A stretch of 64,000 nt of DNA, taken from Mycobacterium sp. 852013-50091_SCH5140682. Its GTDB lineage: Bacteria > Actinomycetota > Actinomycetes > Mycobacteriales > Mycobacteriaceae. The stretch lies in the NCBI RefSeq assembly GCF_001665685.1, contig NZ_LZTB01000141.1, positions 1 through 64,000 on the forward strand, written 5' to 3'. A program made the translations under genes and the position numbers. This document shows positions 16,676-26,155 of the stretch, piece after piece. The notes below the pieces were generated by a model that saw nothing but the letters and a program-made list of their open reading frames with translations, was not told where the DNA came from and did not search any database. Position 1 is the stretch's first letter; each line of letters opens with the position of its first letter.

Positions 16676-18597
16676 CCGACGACGAGATCCCCTTCTATCG
16701 GACGGCGGTGACTCTGCCACACGTCGATCAGTCGGAACGGGAAGGCCGTGACAATGCGGCCGCCACCGGAACGGTAGTAGGTGTGTGCCGTCGGGGTGTG
16801 ACACCACACGGTCTTGGCCATTGTCTCGTCGATCTCCCGTACGTAGTCTGTGAACGCCTCCGGCGTGACTTCGATGGTTTCGGCCCCGCGCAGCGCCATC
16901 AACTGTAGGCACTCCATGACGTAATGCACCATAACCTCGACACCGAAGTTGTGTCCGGCGCCGTGACCGGGACTGTAGTTGGGCGCCGATGACACGAACA
17001 TGTTCGGAAATCCCGGTACCATCCCACCCCGATAGGCACTAGGGCTGTCCCCCCACACTTCTCTCAGCGTGAGCCCATTGCGACCCCGAATATCGATGGT
17101 GGACAGGAAGTCCAGGTGATAGCCGGTTGCGTAGACGATGACATCCAATTCGATCTGACGACCGTCTTGAGTGACGATGCCGCGCTCGTTGACCCGCGCG
17201 GGTTCAGCGGCCTCGACGTCGACATGCGATCGCGTCAACGCGGAGTAGTAGCCACCCGGATCGCGGATGATCCGCTTCCCGTATGGCGCGAAGTCAGGTG
17301 TGACCTTCGCGGCCAGCTCACTGCCCGCCCCGAACGTCCGGTCGATGTAGTCCAGGCACATCTGCAATAGCACATCGTTGGCCTTCGATATGGACAGCGG
17401 GTGCTCGGCGGCCCATTCAGGATCACGCAGGATGACAGGGTAGTTATTGTCGGCCGTGCCCCAGAACGACTTCAGGCGATTCCAGTTGGCGTAATACGGC
17501 ACGTGGTTGTTGAGCCATCGCCGCGGCTCGGGAACCTCGTCGCTCAATCTCTTGCGTGGCGCGACCCAATGAGGCTGTCGCTGGAACACTGTCAGATGCT
17601 GCACCTGGTCCACAGAGGCGTCGACGATCTGAACCGCCGTGCATCCCGCACCGATGATCGCGACCTTCTTGCCGGTGAGGTCCAAATCTGGATCCCATTC
17701 GGCAGAGTGGATGCTCACCCCGGTGAAGGTTTCCATGCCCGCCAATTCCGGCCACCGAGGACGATTCAGGTAGCCGGTGGCCGGGATCACGACGTTCGCA
17801 TAAGACACGTCGTGGCTGCCGCCCGGCGAGGCGGTGTGGACTTCCCATTGTCCGCGACGCTCGTCCCATCGCAGAGCTATCACTTCGGTACCGAACCTGG
17901 TGCGCTCGCGCAGCCCGTTCTTGTCGGCCACCGACACGAGATAGTTCTGATACTCGGCGCCCTGCGGGTAGTAATTCGACCAATCGCCGTTGATGTCACG
18001 CGAGAGTGAATAGTAAGCCGACGGAGTGTCCACTCCGATGCCCGGATAGACGGTGGTGTACCAGGTGCCGCCGACCTCGTCGTTCCGATCAATGATCTCA
18101 TACTCGATTCCGGCGGCGGAAAGCTCAAGCGCGGCGGCCAATCCGGCAATTCCCGCGCCGATGACGACGACCTTGAAACCGGTGGGCAGCCTGGCGGCCC
18201 GGGGCAGGACGGGCTGGGACGGATGGAAGCCACCCTGTTCCAGCAACAGCCCCACATATTGCGTATCGACCTCGGTTCCCAGGGCCAGTGGGGCGATCCG
18301 ACCGAACAGTTCCGGATCGTCGGCGCACACGGCGTCCACCGGCCGCGGGGTGCCCATGGCAACGACGATCTCGTCGACGAGCTCGTCGAGAGTCTCCGGA
18401 GCGGCGACACCGATGTGCTCGGGCGGGTCGGGGACGTGGGAGATCTGCGGGCCGAATCGATCGACCACGTCGGGGTCACCGGTCAGTTGCGCCAACACCG
18501 CTACCAGCACCCCGGCATCGGCCTGGCGCAAGTTCTCTCGCAGTTCGTCGGCATCCATCACTGCCTCGGCCGCCGTCGCGGTCGCATCGGTCGTCAT
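16672..18597 (-). CDS. Baeyer-Villiger monooxygenase, long N-terminal type
   Basis: Protein of 641 residues. A helical N-terminal extension of about 150 residues precedes the FAD motif GAGIAGLAAALELSAAG, as in 4-hydroxyacetophenone monooxygenase (640 residues). The fingerprint is FTGVSIHSAEWDP and the NADP loop GAGCTAVQI. The reaction would be oxygen insertion beside a ketone. GGGAGG lies 5 nt before ATG 18597; an upstream ATG at 18654 is less likely. The SDR that follows overlaps by 4 bp. This enzyme and the one at 4843 belong to different subgroups and probably attack different carbonyls. Confidence 0.88.
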   Translation of the reverse strand: MTTDATATAAEAVMDADELRENLRQADAGVLVAVLAQLTGDPDVVDRFGPQISHVPDPPEHIGVAAPETLDELVDEIVVAMGTPRPVDAVCADDPELFGRIAPLALGTEVDTQYVGLLLEQGGFHPSQPVLPRAARLPTGFKVVVIGAGIAGLAAALELSAAGIEYEIIDRNDEVGGTWYTTVYPGIGVDTPSAYYSLSRDINGDWSNYYPQGAEYQNYLVSVADKNGLRERTRFGTEVIALRWDERRGQWEVHTASPGGSHDVSYANVVIPATGYLNRPRWPELAGMETFTGVSIHSAEWDPDLDLTGKKVAIIGAGCTAVQIVDASVDQVQHLTVFQRQPHWVAPRKRLSDEVPEPRRWLNNHVPYYANWNRLKSFWGTADNNYPVILRDPEWAAEHPLSISKANDVLLQMCLDYIDRTFGAGSELAAKVTPDFAPYGKRIIRDPGGYYSALTRSHVDVEAAEPARVNERGIVTQDGRQIELDVIVYATGYHLDFLSTIDIRGRNGLTLREVWGDSPSAYRGGMVPGFPNMFVSSAPNYSPGHGAGHNFGVEVMVHYVMECLQLMALRGAETIEVTPEAFTDYVREIDETMAKTVWCHTPTAHTYYRSGGGRIVTAFPFRLIDVWQSHRRPIEGDLVVG

Positions 18598-18656
18598 CGA
18601 ACCTCCCTTGTCTCTTTGAGTATGTGATCGGCGGCGAGCACCGGTGCGGCTCATGT

Positions 18657-18668
18657 CTACTGAGCGGG
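18657..18668. promoter_or_regulatory. Weak candidate operator between monooxygenase and ligase genes
   Basis: CTACTGAGCGGG agrees with the ideal palindrome CCACTSAGTGGG at 10 of 12 positions and lies 46 nt before ATG 18715 of the acyl-CoA ligase and 59 nt before the divergent monooxygenase start. Confidence 0.35.
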
Positions 18669-18714
18669 AGGTTGCTTGGTCGGCAGTCGTGGACGACGCC
18701 TAGTGTCACCGGAC

Positions 18715-20298
18715 ATGGACGGCCTCAATGACGTGCTCACCCCGGCGCGCAGTCACGCCCTCGGCGATATTCCACGCCGCTCGGCCCGCAGATATCCCAA
18801 CAAGGTCGCGATCATCGACGGCGGCGTGACGCTGACTTTCGCCGAGTTCGAGCGCCTGGTGGATCGTGCCTCAGCAGCGCTGCAGGACAACGGTTTCGCC
18901 CCCGGCGACCGAGTCGCGGTGTTGGCTCACAACTGCTGGCAGTACGCGGTGCTGGCGTTCGCCACGGCTCGTGCCGCGGTGGTGCTGGTGCCCATCAATT
19001 TCATGCTCACGGCCGAGGAGATTTCGTACATCCTCGGCCACAGCAAGGTCACCGGTTTCATCGTCGAATCCGACCTGGCGGCAACGGCTGCCCGTGCCGT
19101 GCAGCTCGGCGGGGTTGTCGACACCACAGTGGCTCTCAACCTGCCCGCGCAGAGCACACCCGACGGCTGGACGGATTTCGACAACTGGCTCAAGACGAAC
19201 TCGCCGGCGCCGAGGCACCACGTAACCGACGATCAGCTGATCCGGCTGATGTACACGAGCGGAACCGAGTCACACCCAAAGGGCGCGATGCACACCAGCC
19301 GCAGCCTGATGGGCAACTACGTCAGCTCCATCGTCGCCGGTTCCATGGAAAGCACCGACATCGAGATCCATTCGTTGCCCCTCTATCACTGTGCACAGCT
19401 CGACAATTTCCTCATCACCGACATCTATCTCGGCGCCACGAGTATCATTCTTCCGCGCCCCGAGCCCGAACTCGTCCTACGCGCGATCGAAAAGTACAGC
19501 GTCACCAATTATTTCGCTCCTCCGACGGTGTGGATCGGATTGCTGCGCTCGCCGGTGTTCGAGCAGGTCGACCTTTCCAGTCTGTGCAAGGGCTATTACG
19601 GAGCATCGGCAATGCCCGTCGAGATCCTCGCCGAGGTGCGCGAGCGCCTGCCGAACCTGCGCCTCTGGAATTTCTACGGCCAGACCGAGATGGCTCCGTT
19701 GGCATCAGCCCTCGGTCCAGACGAGCAGGATGCCCATGCGGGGTCGGCCGGCAGGCCGGCGATCAACGTCGAGACCGCAATCCTGGACGACGACAATGCG
19801 CCGGTGGGCGTCGGTGTTGTCGGGGAGATCGCGCACCGCAGCCCGCATCTGATGCTCGGCTATCTCGATGACGATGCCAAGACCGCCGACGCATTTCGCG
19901 GAGGCTGGTTTCACTCCGGCGACCTCGGCTACTACGACCGGCACGGCCTCCTGCATGTTGTCGACCGCAAGAAGGACATGATCAAGACCGGTGGCGAGAA
20001 CGTCGCGAGCCGCGAGGTCGAAGAGGTCCTTTACCGGCACTCCGGGGTCGAGGAGGCGGCAGTCTTCGGGCTTCCCCATCCGGTATGGGTCGAGGCAGTG
20101 GTAGCCGCAATTGTTGTGCGGGAGGGTGTTGATCTCACCCAAGAAGACATCCTCACGCATTGCCGATCCCACCTGGCCGGGTTCAAGACTCCCAAGCACA
20201 TATTCTTCGTCGACTCGCTGCCCAAGAACCCCAGCGGCAAGCTGCTGAAACGACTGCTGCGCGATCAATTCGATCTCGAGCAGGGTTCGGTGCGCTGA
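18715..20298 (+). CDS. Acyl-CoA ligase (FadD-type AMP-binding enzyme)
   Basis: Adenylate-forming ligase of 527 residues. P-loop-like motif MYTSGTESHPKGAM, GQTE motif in FYGQTEMAPL, GWFHSGDLGY, and the C-terminal DRKKDMIKTGGENV and catalytic Lys in NPSGKLLKR. It activates a carboxylic acid as a CoA ester through an acyl-AMP. With an aldehyde dehydrogenase, acyl-CoA dehydrogenases and a crotonase downstream it most likely activates a steroid side-chain or ring-derived acid. The ATG at 18715 has no Shine-Dalgarno sequence and TAGTGT lies at -14 to -9, so the message may be leaderless; GTG 18703 in frame is an alternative. Confidence 0.9.
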   Translation: MDGLNDVLTPARSHALGDIPRRSARRYPNKVAIIDGGVTLTFAEFERLVDRASAALQDNGFAPGDRVAVLAHNCWQYAVLAFATARAAVVLVPINFMLTAEEISYILGHSKVTGFIVESDLAATAARAVQLGGVVDTTVALNLPAQSTPDGWTDFDNWLKTNSPAPRHHVTDDQLIRLMYTSGTESHPKGAMHTSRSLMGNYVSSIVAGSMESTDIEIHSLPLYHCAQLDNFLITDIYLGATSIILPRPEPELVLRAIEKYSVTNYFAPPTVWIGLLRSPVFEQVDLSSLCKGYYGASAMPVEILAEVRERLPNLRLWNFYGQTEMAPLASALGPDEQDAHAGSAGRPAINVETAILDDDNAPVGVGVVGEIAHRSPHLMLGYLDDDAKTADAFRGGWFHSGDLGYYDRHGLLHVVDRKKDMIKTGGENVASREVEEVLYRHSGVEEAAVFGLPHPVWVEAVVAAIVVREGVDLTQEDILTHCRSHLAGFKTPKHIFFVDSLPKNPSGKLLKRLLRDQFDLEQGSVR

Positions 20299-20327
20299 GC
20301 AGGTCGCGTGCACCGCGCATCAAGTAA

Positions 20328-20340
20328 CGCCCACTGGGCG
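20328..20340. repeat. Perfect 13-bp palindrome CGCCCACTGGGCG
   Basis: Perfect inverted repeat (arms CGCCCA/TGGGCG, one central base) in the 182-bp gap between the ligase and the alcohol dehydrogenase remnant. It shares CCAC and TGGG with the island operator but has a shorter centre. It could be an operator variant or a small hairpin; apart from it I see nothing distinct in this gap. Confidence 0.35.
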
Positions 20341-20480
20341 GGAAGCTCTACGCGCGTGCGATCGCACTCGACATAGCCTGCGCTCTAAGGAGTCACTGCG
20401 GGTGCAGCTGCGCTCGATGACTTCGGGACCGACGCTGGATCCAGCTGTCACCGAAGGGTCCACCAGCTACTGAAAGGACT

Positions 20481-21595
20481 GTGCCGACAGTGTTCAAGGG
20501 ACGCATCGCAAGATTCGACGGGCCTGGTCAACCATTCCAGCTCGAAACGGTCAGCCTACCCGCGGTCGGGCCCGGCGAGATCCTCATCAGGGTCAGCCGA
20601 GCCAACATCTGCGGCTCCGACGTACATGCCTGGCACGGCACGTTCGCCACCCGCGGACTCGGCGGTCAACTTCCCACCGTGTTGGGCCACGAGATGGTGG
20701 GCGCCGTCGAAGCAATGGGCGACGGTGTGTCGACCGACTCGAACGGCAGTCCACTCTCACCGGGCACCAGGGTCGTGTTTCCCTATTTCTTCCCCTGCCA
20801 CACCTGCCGCAACTGTCTGGCCGGCCGCCGCAACGCATGTCTGAAGCTCAAGATGGCCATGCTTGGGCGCGCGGACCAGCCCCCTTACTTCGTAGGCGGA
20901 TACGCCGACTACTACCTGCTTCCGGCCAGGGCCGTCGTCTACACCGTGCCCGACAACGTTTCCGACGACATCGCCGCAGGCGCCAATTGCGCCTTGTCAC
21001 AAGTGATGTACGGACTCGATCGGGTTGATCTACAACTCGGCGAATCCGTCGTCGTACAGGGGGCCGGAGCACTGGGCCTCTACGCGGTCGCGGTCGCGAA
21101 AGCCCGTGGCGCCGCGACGGTCATCGCTGTAGACGGGGTTCGCGAGCGTCTGGAGCTCGCCAAGGAGTTCGGGGCGGACGCGATCATCGATATCACCGAG
21201 GTTCCCGCAACAAGGACCGGACGAAGATTGTCCGGAAGCTCACGGAAGGTCAGGGCGCCGACGTAGTCGTCGAGGTGGTCGGGCACCCGTCGGCGATCGA
21301 TGAGGGTCTCAAGATGCTCGGTCAGTTCGGACGGTACGTGGAAATCGGAAACATCAACATCGGCAAGACCTTTGAGTTCGACCCGTCGCGTTTCGTGTTC
21401 GCCAACAAGACCATGGTCGGGGTGTCGCTCTACGATCCGGCGGTACTGTCCCGGGCGCTGGCGTTCCTCGACACGTATCAAGACACGTTGCCCTTCGACC
21501 GGCTGGCCGCAGCGTGTTATTCCCTTGACGACATCAACGACGCGTTCGCAGCCGCCGAAGGCAAGCGCGATGTGCGCGCCAGCATCGTTCCCTGA
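20481..21595 (+). pseudogene. Zinc-dependent alcohol dehydrogenase, frameshifted
   Basis: Medium-chain alcohol dehydrogenase split by one frameshift. The first part (20481 to about 21206) has the catalytic zinc region NICGSDVHAWHG and GHEMVGAVE, four structural-zinc cysteines (CHTCRNCLAGRRNAC) and the nucleotide loop GAGALGLYAV. Near 21206-21209 the reading must move by -1 to continue as KIVRKLTEGQGADVVVE and reach the normal end (SIVP) at 21595; in the first frame a stop comes at 21266. One missing base explains it. Restored, the protein would be about 371 residues. Either a true inactivating mutation or a sequencing error. GAAAGGA precedes GTG 20481; GTG 20490 is also possible. Confidence 0.8.
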
Positions 21596-21611
21596 CGGAA
21601 AGCAGACCAAT

Positions 21612-23045
21612 ATGCCCAACTCCCATGTGCATAACTACGATCGCGACGAGTTGTTCGTCGATGGCCAATGGGTCAGGCCCGCGAGCACCGCGGCCATCGA
21701 GGTGATCGATCCTGCGACCGAGCACGTACTCGGCCGCGTCCCCGCAGGATCGGTCGAAGATGTAGACGCCGCCGTCGCCGCCGCGCGGCGCGCCTTCGAC
21801 CCTTTGATCAGCATTGGCGAACGGCACGAACGTCTCACGCGCGTGATCGAGGCCATGGAGAAGCGGCTACCGGCCATCGCCGAAACCATCACCCGCGAGA
21901 TGGGCGCACCCATCCGGATTGCACAGTCGGTCCAAACTCAGGTTCCACTTGCGGTCGCGCGCGGATTCGCCGAAGCACTGCGGACATTCGAGTTCGAAGA
22001 ACGCATCGGCAACTCCATGGTGCTACGCGAGCCCTATGGTGTCGTCGGCGCCATCACACCGTGGAATTACCCGCTCTACCAAGTGGTCGCCAAAGTCCTT
22101 CCTGCCATCGCCGCAGGCTGCACCGCCGTACTGAAACCCAGCAATGAAGCGCCTTTGTCGGTGTTCGAATTCGTCGAGGCGCTCCAGGCCGCCGAACTGC
22201 CGCCCGGGGTGGTCAATCTCGTGTCCGGGCCCGGCCGGGTGATCGGTGAACGGCTGTCCGAGCATCCCGACGTCGACTTCGTATCGTTCACGGGTTCGAC
22301 CGGCGTTGGCAGCCGGGTGGGCGAACTGGCCGGTAAGACGATCAAGAAGGTCGCGTTGGAACTGGGCGGCAAGTCCGCCAACGTAATACTCGACGGAGCC
22401 GACCTGGCAACGGCAGTCAAAGTCGGTGTCGGCAATGCCTTCCTCAACGGCGGCCAGACCTGTATGGCGTGGACGCGGATGCTGGTGCCACAGGCCCACT
22501 ACGGCGAAGCACTCGACCTCGTCGAGGCCGCTGTATCGAAGTACCCGGTGGGTGATCCGTGGGATCCGAGCACCAGGATCGGCCCGTCGGCCTCACAGAG
22601 CCAGTACGAATCGGTACTTGGATTCATCGAACGTGCACGACGCGACGGTTCCCGGCTCCTACTGGGCGGGCCCGAGAAGATCCGCGACACCGGCTATTAC
22701 GTCGCGCCAACGGTATTCGCCGACGTCGACCCGGAGTCGGAGTTGGGTCAGGAGGAGGTTTTCGGACCGGTGCTGGCAGTCATTCCGTTCACCGACACCG
22801 AGGATGCGCTTCGCATCGCGAACGGCACCCCCTACGGACTGTCCGGTGCGGTGTGGGCCGCCGACGACGCCGCCGCCATCGCATTCGCACGCGCGGTGCA
22901 GACCGGTCAGCTCGACATCAACGGCGGCAAGTACAACCCCGCCGCGCCGTTCGGCGGATACAAGAAGTCAGGCATCGGTCGTGAGCTGGGCCGAATCGGG
23001 TTCGAGGAATATCTGCAGGTGAAGTCGCTGCAGCTGCCCGCATGA
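21612..23045 (+). CDS. NAD(P)-dependent aldehyde dehydrogenase
   Basis: Aldehyde dehydrogenase of 477 residues. Cofactor and active-site motifs in order: TPWNYPLYQVVAKVLPA, FTGSTGVGSRVGE, general base in ALELGGKSAN, catalytic Cys in NGGQTCMAW, QEEVFGPVLAV and the C-terminal PFGGYKKSGIGRE. It oxidises an aldehyde to an acid. The preceding gene is an alcohol dehydrogenase, so the two would take a side-chain alcohol to the carboxylate that the ligase activates. Start ATG 21612 (MPNSHVHNY), 17 nt after the dehydrogenase remnant. Stop overlaps a possible start of the next gene. Confidence 0.92.
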   Translation: MPNSHVHNYDRDELFVDGQWVRPASTAAIEVIDPATEHVLGRVPAGSVEDVDAAVAAARRAFDPLISIGERHERLTRVIEAMEKRLPAIAETITREMGAPIRIAQSVQTQVPLAVARGFAEALRTFEFEERIGNSMVLREPYGVVGAITPWNYPLYQVVAKVLPAIAAGCTAVLKPSNEAPLSVFEFVEALQAAELPPGVVNLVSGPGRVIGERLSEHPDVDFVSFTGSTGVGSRVGELAGKTIKKVALELGGKSANVILDGADLATAVKVGVGNAFLNGGQTCMAWTRMLVPQAHYGEALDLVEAAVSKYPVGDPWDPSTRIGPSASQSQYESVLGFIERARRDGSRLLLGGPEKIRDTGYYVAPTVFADVDPESELGQEEVFGPVLAVIPFTDTEDALRIANGTPYGLSGAVWAADDAAAIAFARAVQTGQLDINGGKYNPAAPFGGYKKSGIGRELGRIGFEEYLQVKSLQLPA

Positions 23046-23071
23046 CGACGAGCAAACCAGGAGACGCACCG

Positions 23072-23845
23072 ATGCAACCATTGAAGATAGACAAACGCGA
23101 CACCATCGAGATCTGGACGATCAACCTGCCCGAGGTGGCCAACGCGATCACCGACGAGGACTTCATCGCAGCCTTTGAGGCGGCCGTCGACTTCGCAAAC
23201 GCCGACACGGCAGTGCGGGCGATCATCTTGACCGGCGAAGGCAAGGTCTTCTCCGCGGGCGGCAATGTCAAGGAGATGGCCGACCGCCTCGGCATGTTCG
23301 GCCTCGACGCCATCTACCAGCGATACGCCTACGTCGACGGAATTCAACGACTACCACGGGCATTGACCAGGCTCGAGGTTCCGATCATCGCAGCAGTCAA
23401 CGGTGCGGCGGTCGGCGCCGGATGCGATCTCGCCGCCATGTGTGACATCCGGATCGCCTCGGAGCGGGCATCTTTCGCCGAGAGTTTCGTGCAACTCGGA
23501 CTGGTTCCCGGTGACGGCGGCACCTGGTTTCTGCAGCGGGCAATCGGCTACGCGCGTGCTGCCGAGATGACATTCACCGGCGACCGCATCGATGCAGAGA
23601 CTGCACTTGAGTGGGGCCTGGTCAGCCGTGTCGTCGAGCACGACGAGCTACTCACCGCTGCCACAGATCTCGCCACACGCGTCATCAAGAATCCACCACA
23701 CGCGCTGCGAATGGCCAAACGCCTGCTACGAGAATCACGTACGGGCGAGTTGGAGTCCACGCTGGGTATGGCCGCTGCCATGCAACCGCTCGCCCATCAA
23801 GATGCAGAGCACGTGCGCCGGATCGGGAAATGGCGAACCGCCTGA
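23072..23845 (+). CDS. Enoyl-CoA hydratase/isomerase family protein
   Basis: Crotonase of about 257 residues with both oxyanion segments, FSAGGNVKEM and NGAAVGAGCDLAAMCDIRIA, followed by FAESFVQLGLVPGDGG, the usual site of the catalytic acids. Likely hydrates an enoyl-CoA made by the acyl-CoA dehydrogenase pair that follows. AGGAG stands 8 nt before ATG 23072; the ATG at 23042, which overlaps the aldehyde dehydrogenase stop, would add ten residues and is the alternative. Its TGA overlaps the next ATG by one base (TGATG). Confidence 0.9.
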   Translation: MQPLKIDKRDTIEIWTINLPEVANAITDEDFIAAFEAAVDFANADTAVRAIILTGEGKVFSAGGNVKEMADRLGMFGLDAIYQRYAYVDGIQRLPRALTRLEVPIIAAVNGAAVGAGCDLAAMCDIRIASERASFAESFVQLGLVPGDGGTWFLQRAIGYARAAEMTFTGDRIDAETALEWGLVSRVVEHDELLTAATDLATRVIKNPPHALRMAKRLLRESRTGELESTLGMAAAMQPLAHQDAEHVRRIGKWRTA

Positions 23846-24996
23846 TGGCGCCGCCCCGAATGGTCCCGCCTGCGGCTCTCGATCGATCAGCGACCGCCGC
23901 GCTGCGCGAACAGGTGCGTGGGTTCCTCGCCGAGCAACTTGCTGCCGGAACCTTCACTCCCTCAATCGATTCCTGGTTGTCCGGATGGGACGAGGATTTC
24001 ACAGCCCGACTGGCACGGCGAGGCTGGATCGGCATGACGGTGCCCAAGGAGTACGGCGGGCACGGGCGCAGCTTCATCGAACGGTTCGCGGTCACCGAGG
24101 AACTGCTGGCCGCAGGCGCACCCGTGGCCGCCCATTGGATCGCCGATCGGCAGATCGTGCCGTCACTGCTGAAGTACGGCACCGAAGCGCAAAAGCGAGA
24201 GTTCCTGCCCGAAATAACGGCAGGACGATGCTTTTTCGGCATCGGTATGAGCGAGCCGGATTGTGGCTCCGATTTGGCGAGTGTCCGAACCCGGGCCACG
24301 AAGGTGGCCGGCGGCTGGCAGATCAGCGGCACCAAACTGTGGACCTCCGGCGCGCACCGCGCCCACGCCTTCATCGTGTTGGCCCGCACGGCTCCGCTGG
24401 ATCCCACGCACCGGCACAGCGGTCTGAGCCAGTTCATCGTACGGCTCGACAGCCCGGGTGTTACCGTGCGACCGGTCATTTCGATGAATGGCGGCCACCA
24501 TTTCAACGAGGTCGTCCTCGATGACACCCATGTGCCCGACGTCATGGTGTTTGGCAAGATCGGCGACGGCTGGCACCAGGTGACCTCCGAGCTGAGCTTC
24601 GAACGTAGCGGGCCTGAACGATTGCTGAGCACCTTCCCGCTGTTGGCTGCCTGTGCTGACGCAGAGGAAGCCCAAGCGATTTCGCGTGACACCAACCTCG
24701 GCCGCCTGGTCGCACGCGTGGCCGGACTTCATCAGATGTCGATGGCGATCGCCGGTGCGCTCGAACGTCATGAGTCCGCCGACGTGCCGGCGGCAGTGGT
24801 CAAGGTACTCGGGACCACCACCGAGGGCGACATCGCCGACTTTGCCGACCTGCATGTCGGAGACGACAACACCGTTGGCCCAGCGATCCGGCAGTTGGCG
24901 GCGTTCGCGGTCGATCAGAGGCCCGGATTCACCTTGCGCGGAGGAACCAACGAGGTACTGCGCGGCGTGATCGCCCGCGGATTGGGGATCCGATGA
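23845..24996 (+). CDS. Acyl-CoA dehydrogenase, first subunit
   Basis: Acyl-CoA-dehydrogenase-fold protein of 383 residues. Visible: MTVPKEYGGHGRS, the flavin-contact GIGMSEPDCGSDLASVRTRA, WQISGTKLWTSGAHRAH and the C-terminal LRGGTNEVLRGVIARGLG. Start ATG 23845 overlaps the crotonase stop (an in-frame ATG 23830 is possible). The immediately following gene encodes a divergent acyl-CoA dehydrogenase that overlaps by 4 bp, the arrangement of the alpha2-beta2 FadE pairs (such as ChsE4-ChsE5) that desaturate steroid side-chain CoA esters. By analogy this pair forms one enzyme with shared FAD sites. Confidence 0.9.
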   Translation: MAPPRMVPPAALDRSATAALREQVRGFLAEQLAAGTFTPSIDSWLSGWDEDFTARLARRGWIGMTVPKEYGGHGRSFIERFAVTEELLAAGAPVAAHWIADRQIVPSLLKYGTEAQKREFLPEITAGRCFFGIGMSEPDCGSDLASVRTRATKVAGGWQISGTKLWTSGAHRAHAFIVLARTAPLDPTHRHSGLSQFIVRLDSPGVTVRPVISMNGGHHFNEVVLDDTHVPDVMVFGKIGDGWHQVTSELSFERSGPERLLSTFPLLAACADAEEAQAISRDTNLGRLVARVAGLHQMSMAIAGALERHESADVPAAVVKVLGTTTEGDIADFADLHVGDDNTVGPAIRQLAAFAVDQRPGFTLRGGTNEVLRGVIARGLGIR

Positions 24997-26051
24997 CCAC
25001 CACATCGAACGGCACCGATCACCACGCGGCGTTATCCGTCGACCCAGATCTCGCTGGGATGATGAACGCGGTCTTCGCCGATCAGCGGAAATCTGGGCCT
25101 GCCGCCGCCCCGATCACCCGCGACGCCGGTCTGTGGCAGCGACTCGACGAGCTCGGTCTCGCGCGACTGACGGGACGCGAGGAGTCCGGCGGCAGCGCAG
25201 CCGGCTGGCCGGAGGCCGCCGAGCTCATGGCCGCCGCCGTACGCCACCGAATCCGGATCCCGTTGGCCGAGCATGATTTGCTGGCCTGCTGGCTCCTGGA
25301 CGTTGTGGGGCTGCCTGCGGACGGCGCCGCCCGCACCATATGCGTATTGGGCCACGACGGGACGGCACACCACGTGCCCTGGGCCTCGACGGCCGACCGG
25401 ATCGTCGTGGTGTGGCCTACAGGTATTCACTATTACGCTGCCGATCTGGATGTTTCGGATCCTGCCGTGCAAATCACGCAGGGCACCAACATGATTGGTG
25501 AACCTCGCGACAGCATCAGCGCTGATCTGACCGCGCTGGCCGGCACACCGGTCGCCGCCGGCCAACTGACACAACTCAAGTTGAAATCGGCACTGGTACG
25601 TTCGATCCAAGTGTGCGCAGCACTCGATCGAATCCTCGAACTGACCATCGAACACACCTCCTCCAGAGCCCAGTTCGGCCGCTCACTGTCGAAGTTCCAG
25701 GCGGTTCAAAACATGGTTGCCGACATCGCTGCAGAAGCGGCCTTGGCCCGTGCAGCCACCGAGGCCGCCCTCACCGCGGCCGTGCAGAGCGCTTGGTCGG
25801 CGCCAAACCTCAAGTTTCTCGTGGCAGTTGCCCGATCGTGCACCGGCCATGCCACCTCGGTGGTGGTACGCAACGCGCATCAAGCGTGCGGTGCGATCGG
25901 GACCACGATGGAACATCGGTTGCACGAATACACCCGCCCCGCGCTCACCTGGCGGTCGGAATTCGGATCCGTTCAGTCCTGGGACGCCGTGGTGACCGAC
26001 GCCGCACGATGCGTCGGTTCACGCGGCCTCTGGAGCTTGATCGCCGATTGA
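24993..26051 (+). CDS. Acyl-CoA dehydrogenase, second subunit
   Basis: Protein of 352 residues related to acyl-CoA dehydrogenases but weak in the N-terminal and middle domains. The C-terminal domain is well kept: SSRAQFGRSLSKFQAVQNMV, which carries the FAD-binding Arg and Gln, and NAHQACGAIGTTMEHRLHEY. The first subunit lacks the RAQFG segment, so each chain supplies part of the active site, as in heteromeric steroid acyl-CoA dehydrogenases. ATG overlaps the previous stop by 4 bp. It stops 8 nt before an operator-like site, so the next gene can be transcribed separately. Confidence 0.87.
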   Translation: MTTTSNGTDHHAALSVDPDLAGMMNAVFADQRKSGPAAAPITRDAGLWQRLDELGLARLTGREESGGSAAGWPEAAELMAAAVRHRIRIPLAEHDLLACWLLDVVGLPADGAARTICVLGHDGTAHHVPWASTADRIVVVWPTGIHYYAADLDVSDPAVQITQGTNMIGEPRDSISADLTALAGTPVAAGQLTQLKLKSALVRSIQVCAALDRILELTIEHTSSRAQFGRSLSKFQAVQNMVADIAAEAALARAATEAALTAAVQSAWSAPNLKFLVAVARSCTGHATSVVVRNAHQACGAIGTTMEHRLHEYTRPALTWRSEFGSVQSWDAVVTDAARCVGSRGLWSLIAD

Positions 26052-26059
26052 AAAACAGT

Positions 26060-26071
26060 CCACTGACTGGG
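26060..26071. promoter_or_regulatory. Candidate operator, CCACTGACTGGG
   Basis: Strong copy of the island motif, 8 nt after the acyl-CoA dehydrogenase stop and 84 nt before the GTG of the NTF2-like gene. It marks an internal promoter in an otherwise continuous plus-strand series. Confidence 0.55.
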
Positions 26072-26155
26072 CATTGCGGTACAACAGGCCACGCTGCAGC
26101 GATTGACTCCACAAGCGAAGGATCATCACAACGAAATACCAACGGGAGACACATC

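Noticed and set aside
20328..20340. CGCCCACTGGGCG as another copy of the island operator
   Set aside because: A perfect palindrome, but its centre is shorter than in the true copies and it is 140 nt from the next start; kept only as a repeat.
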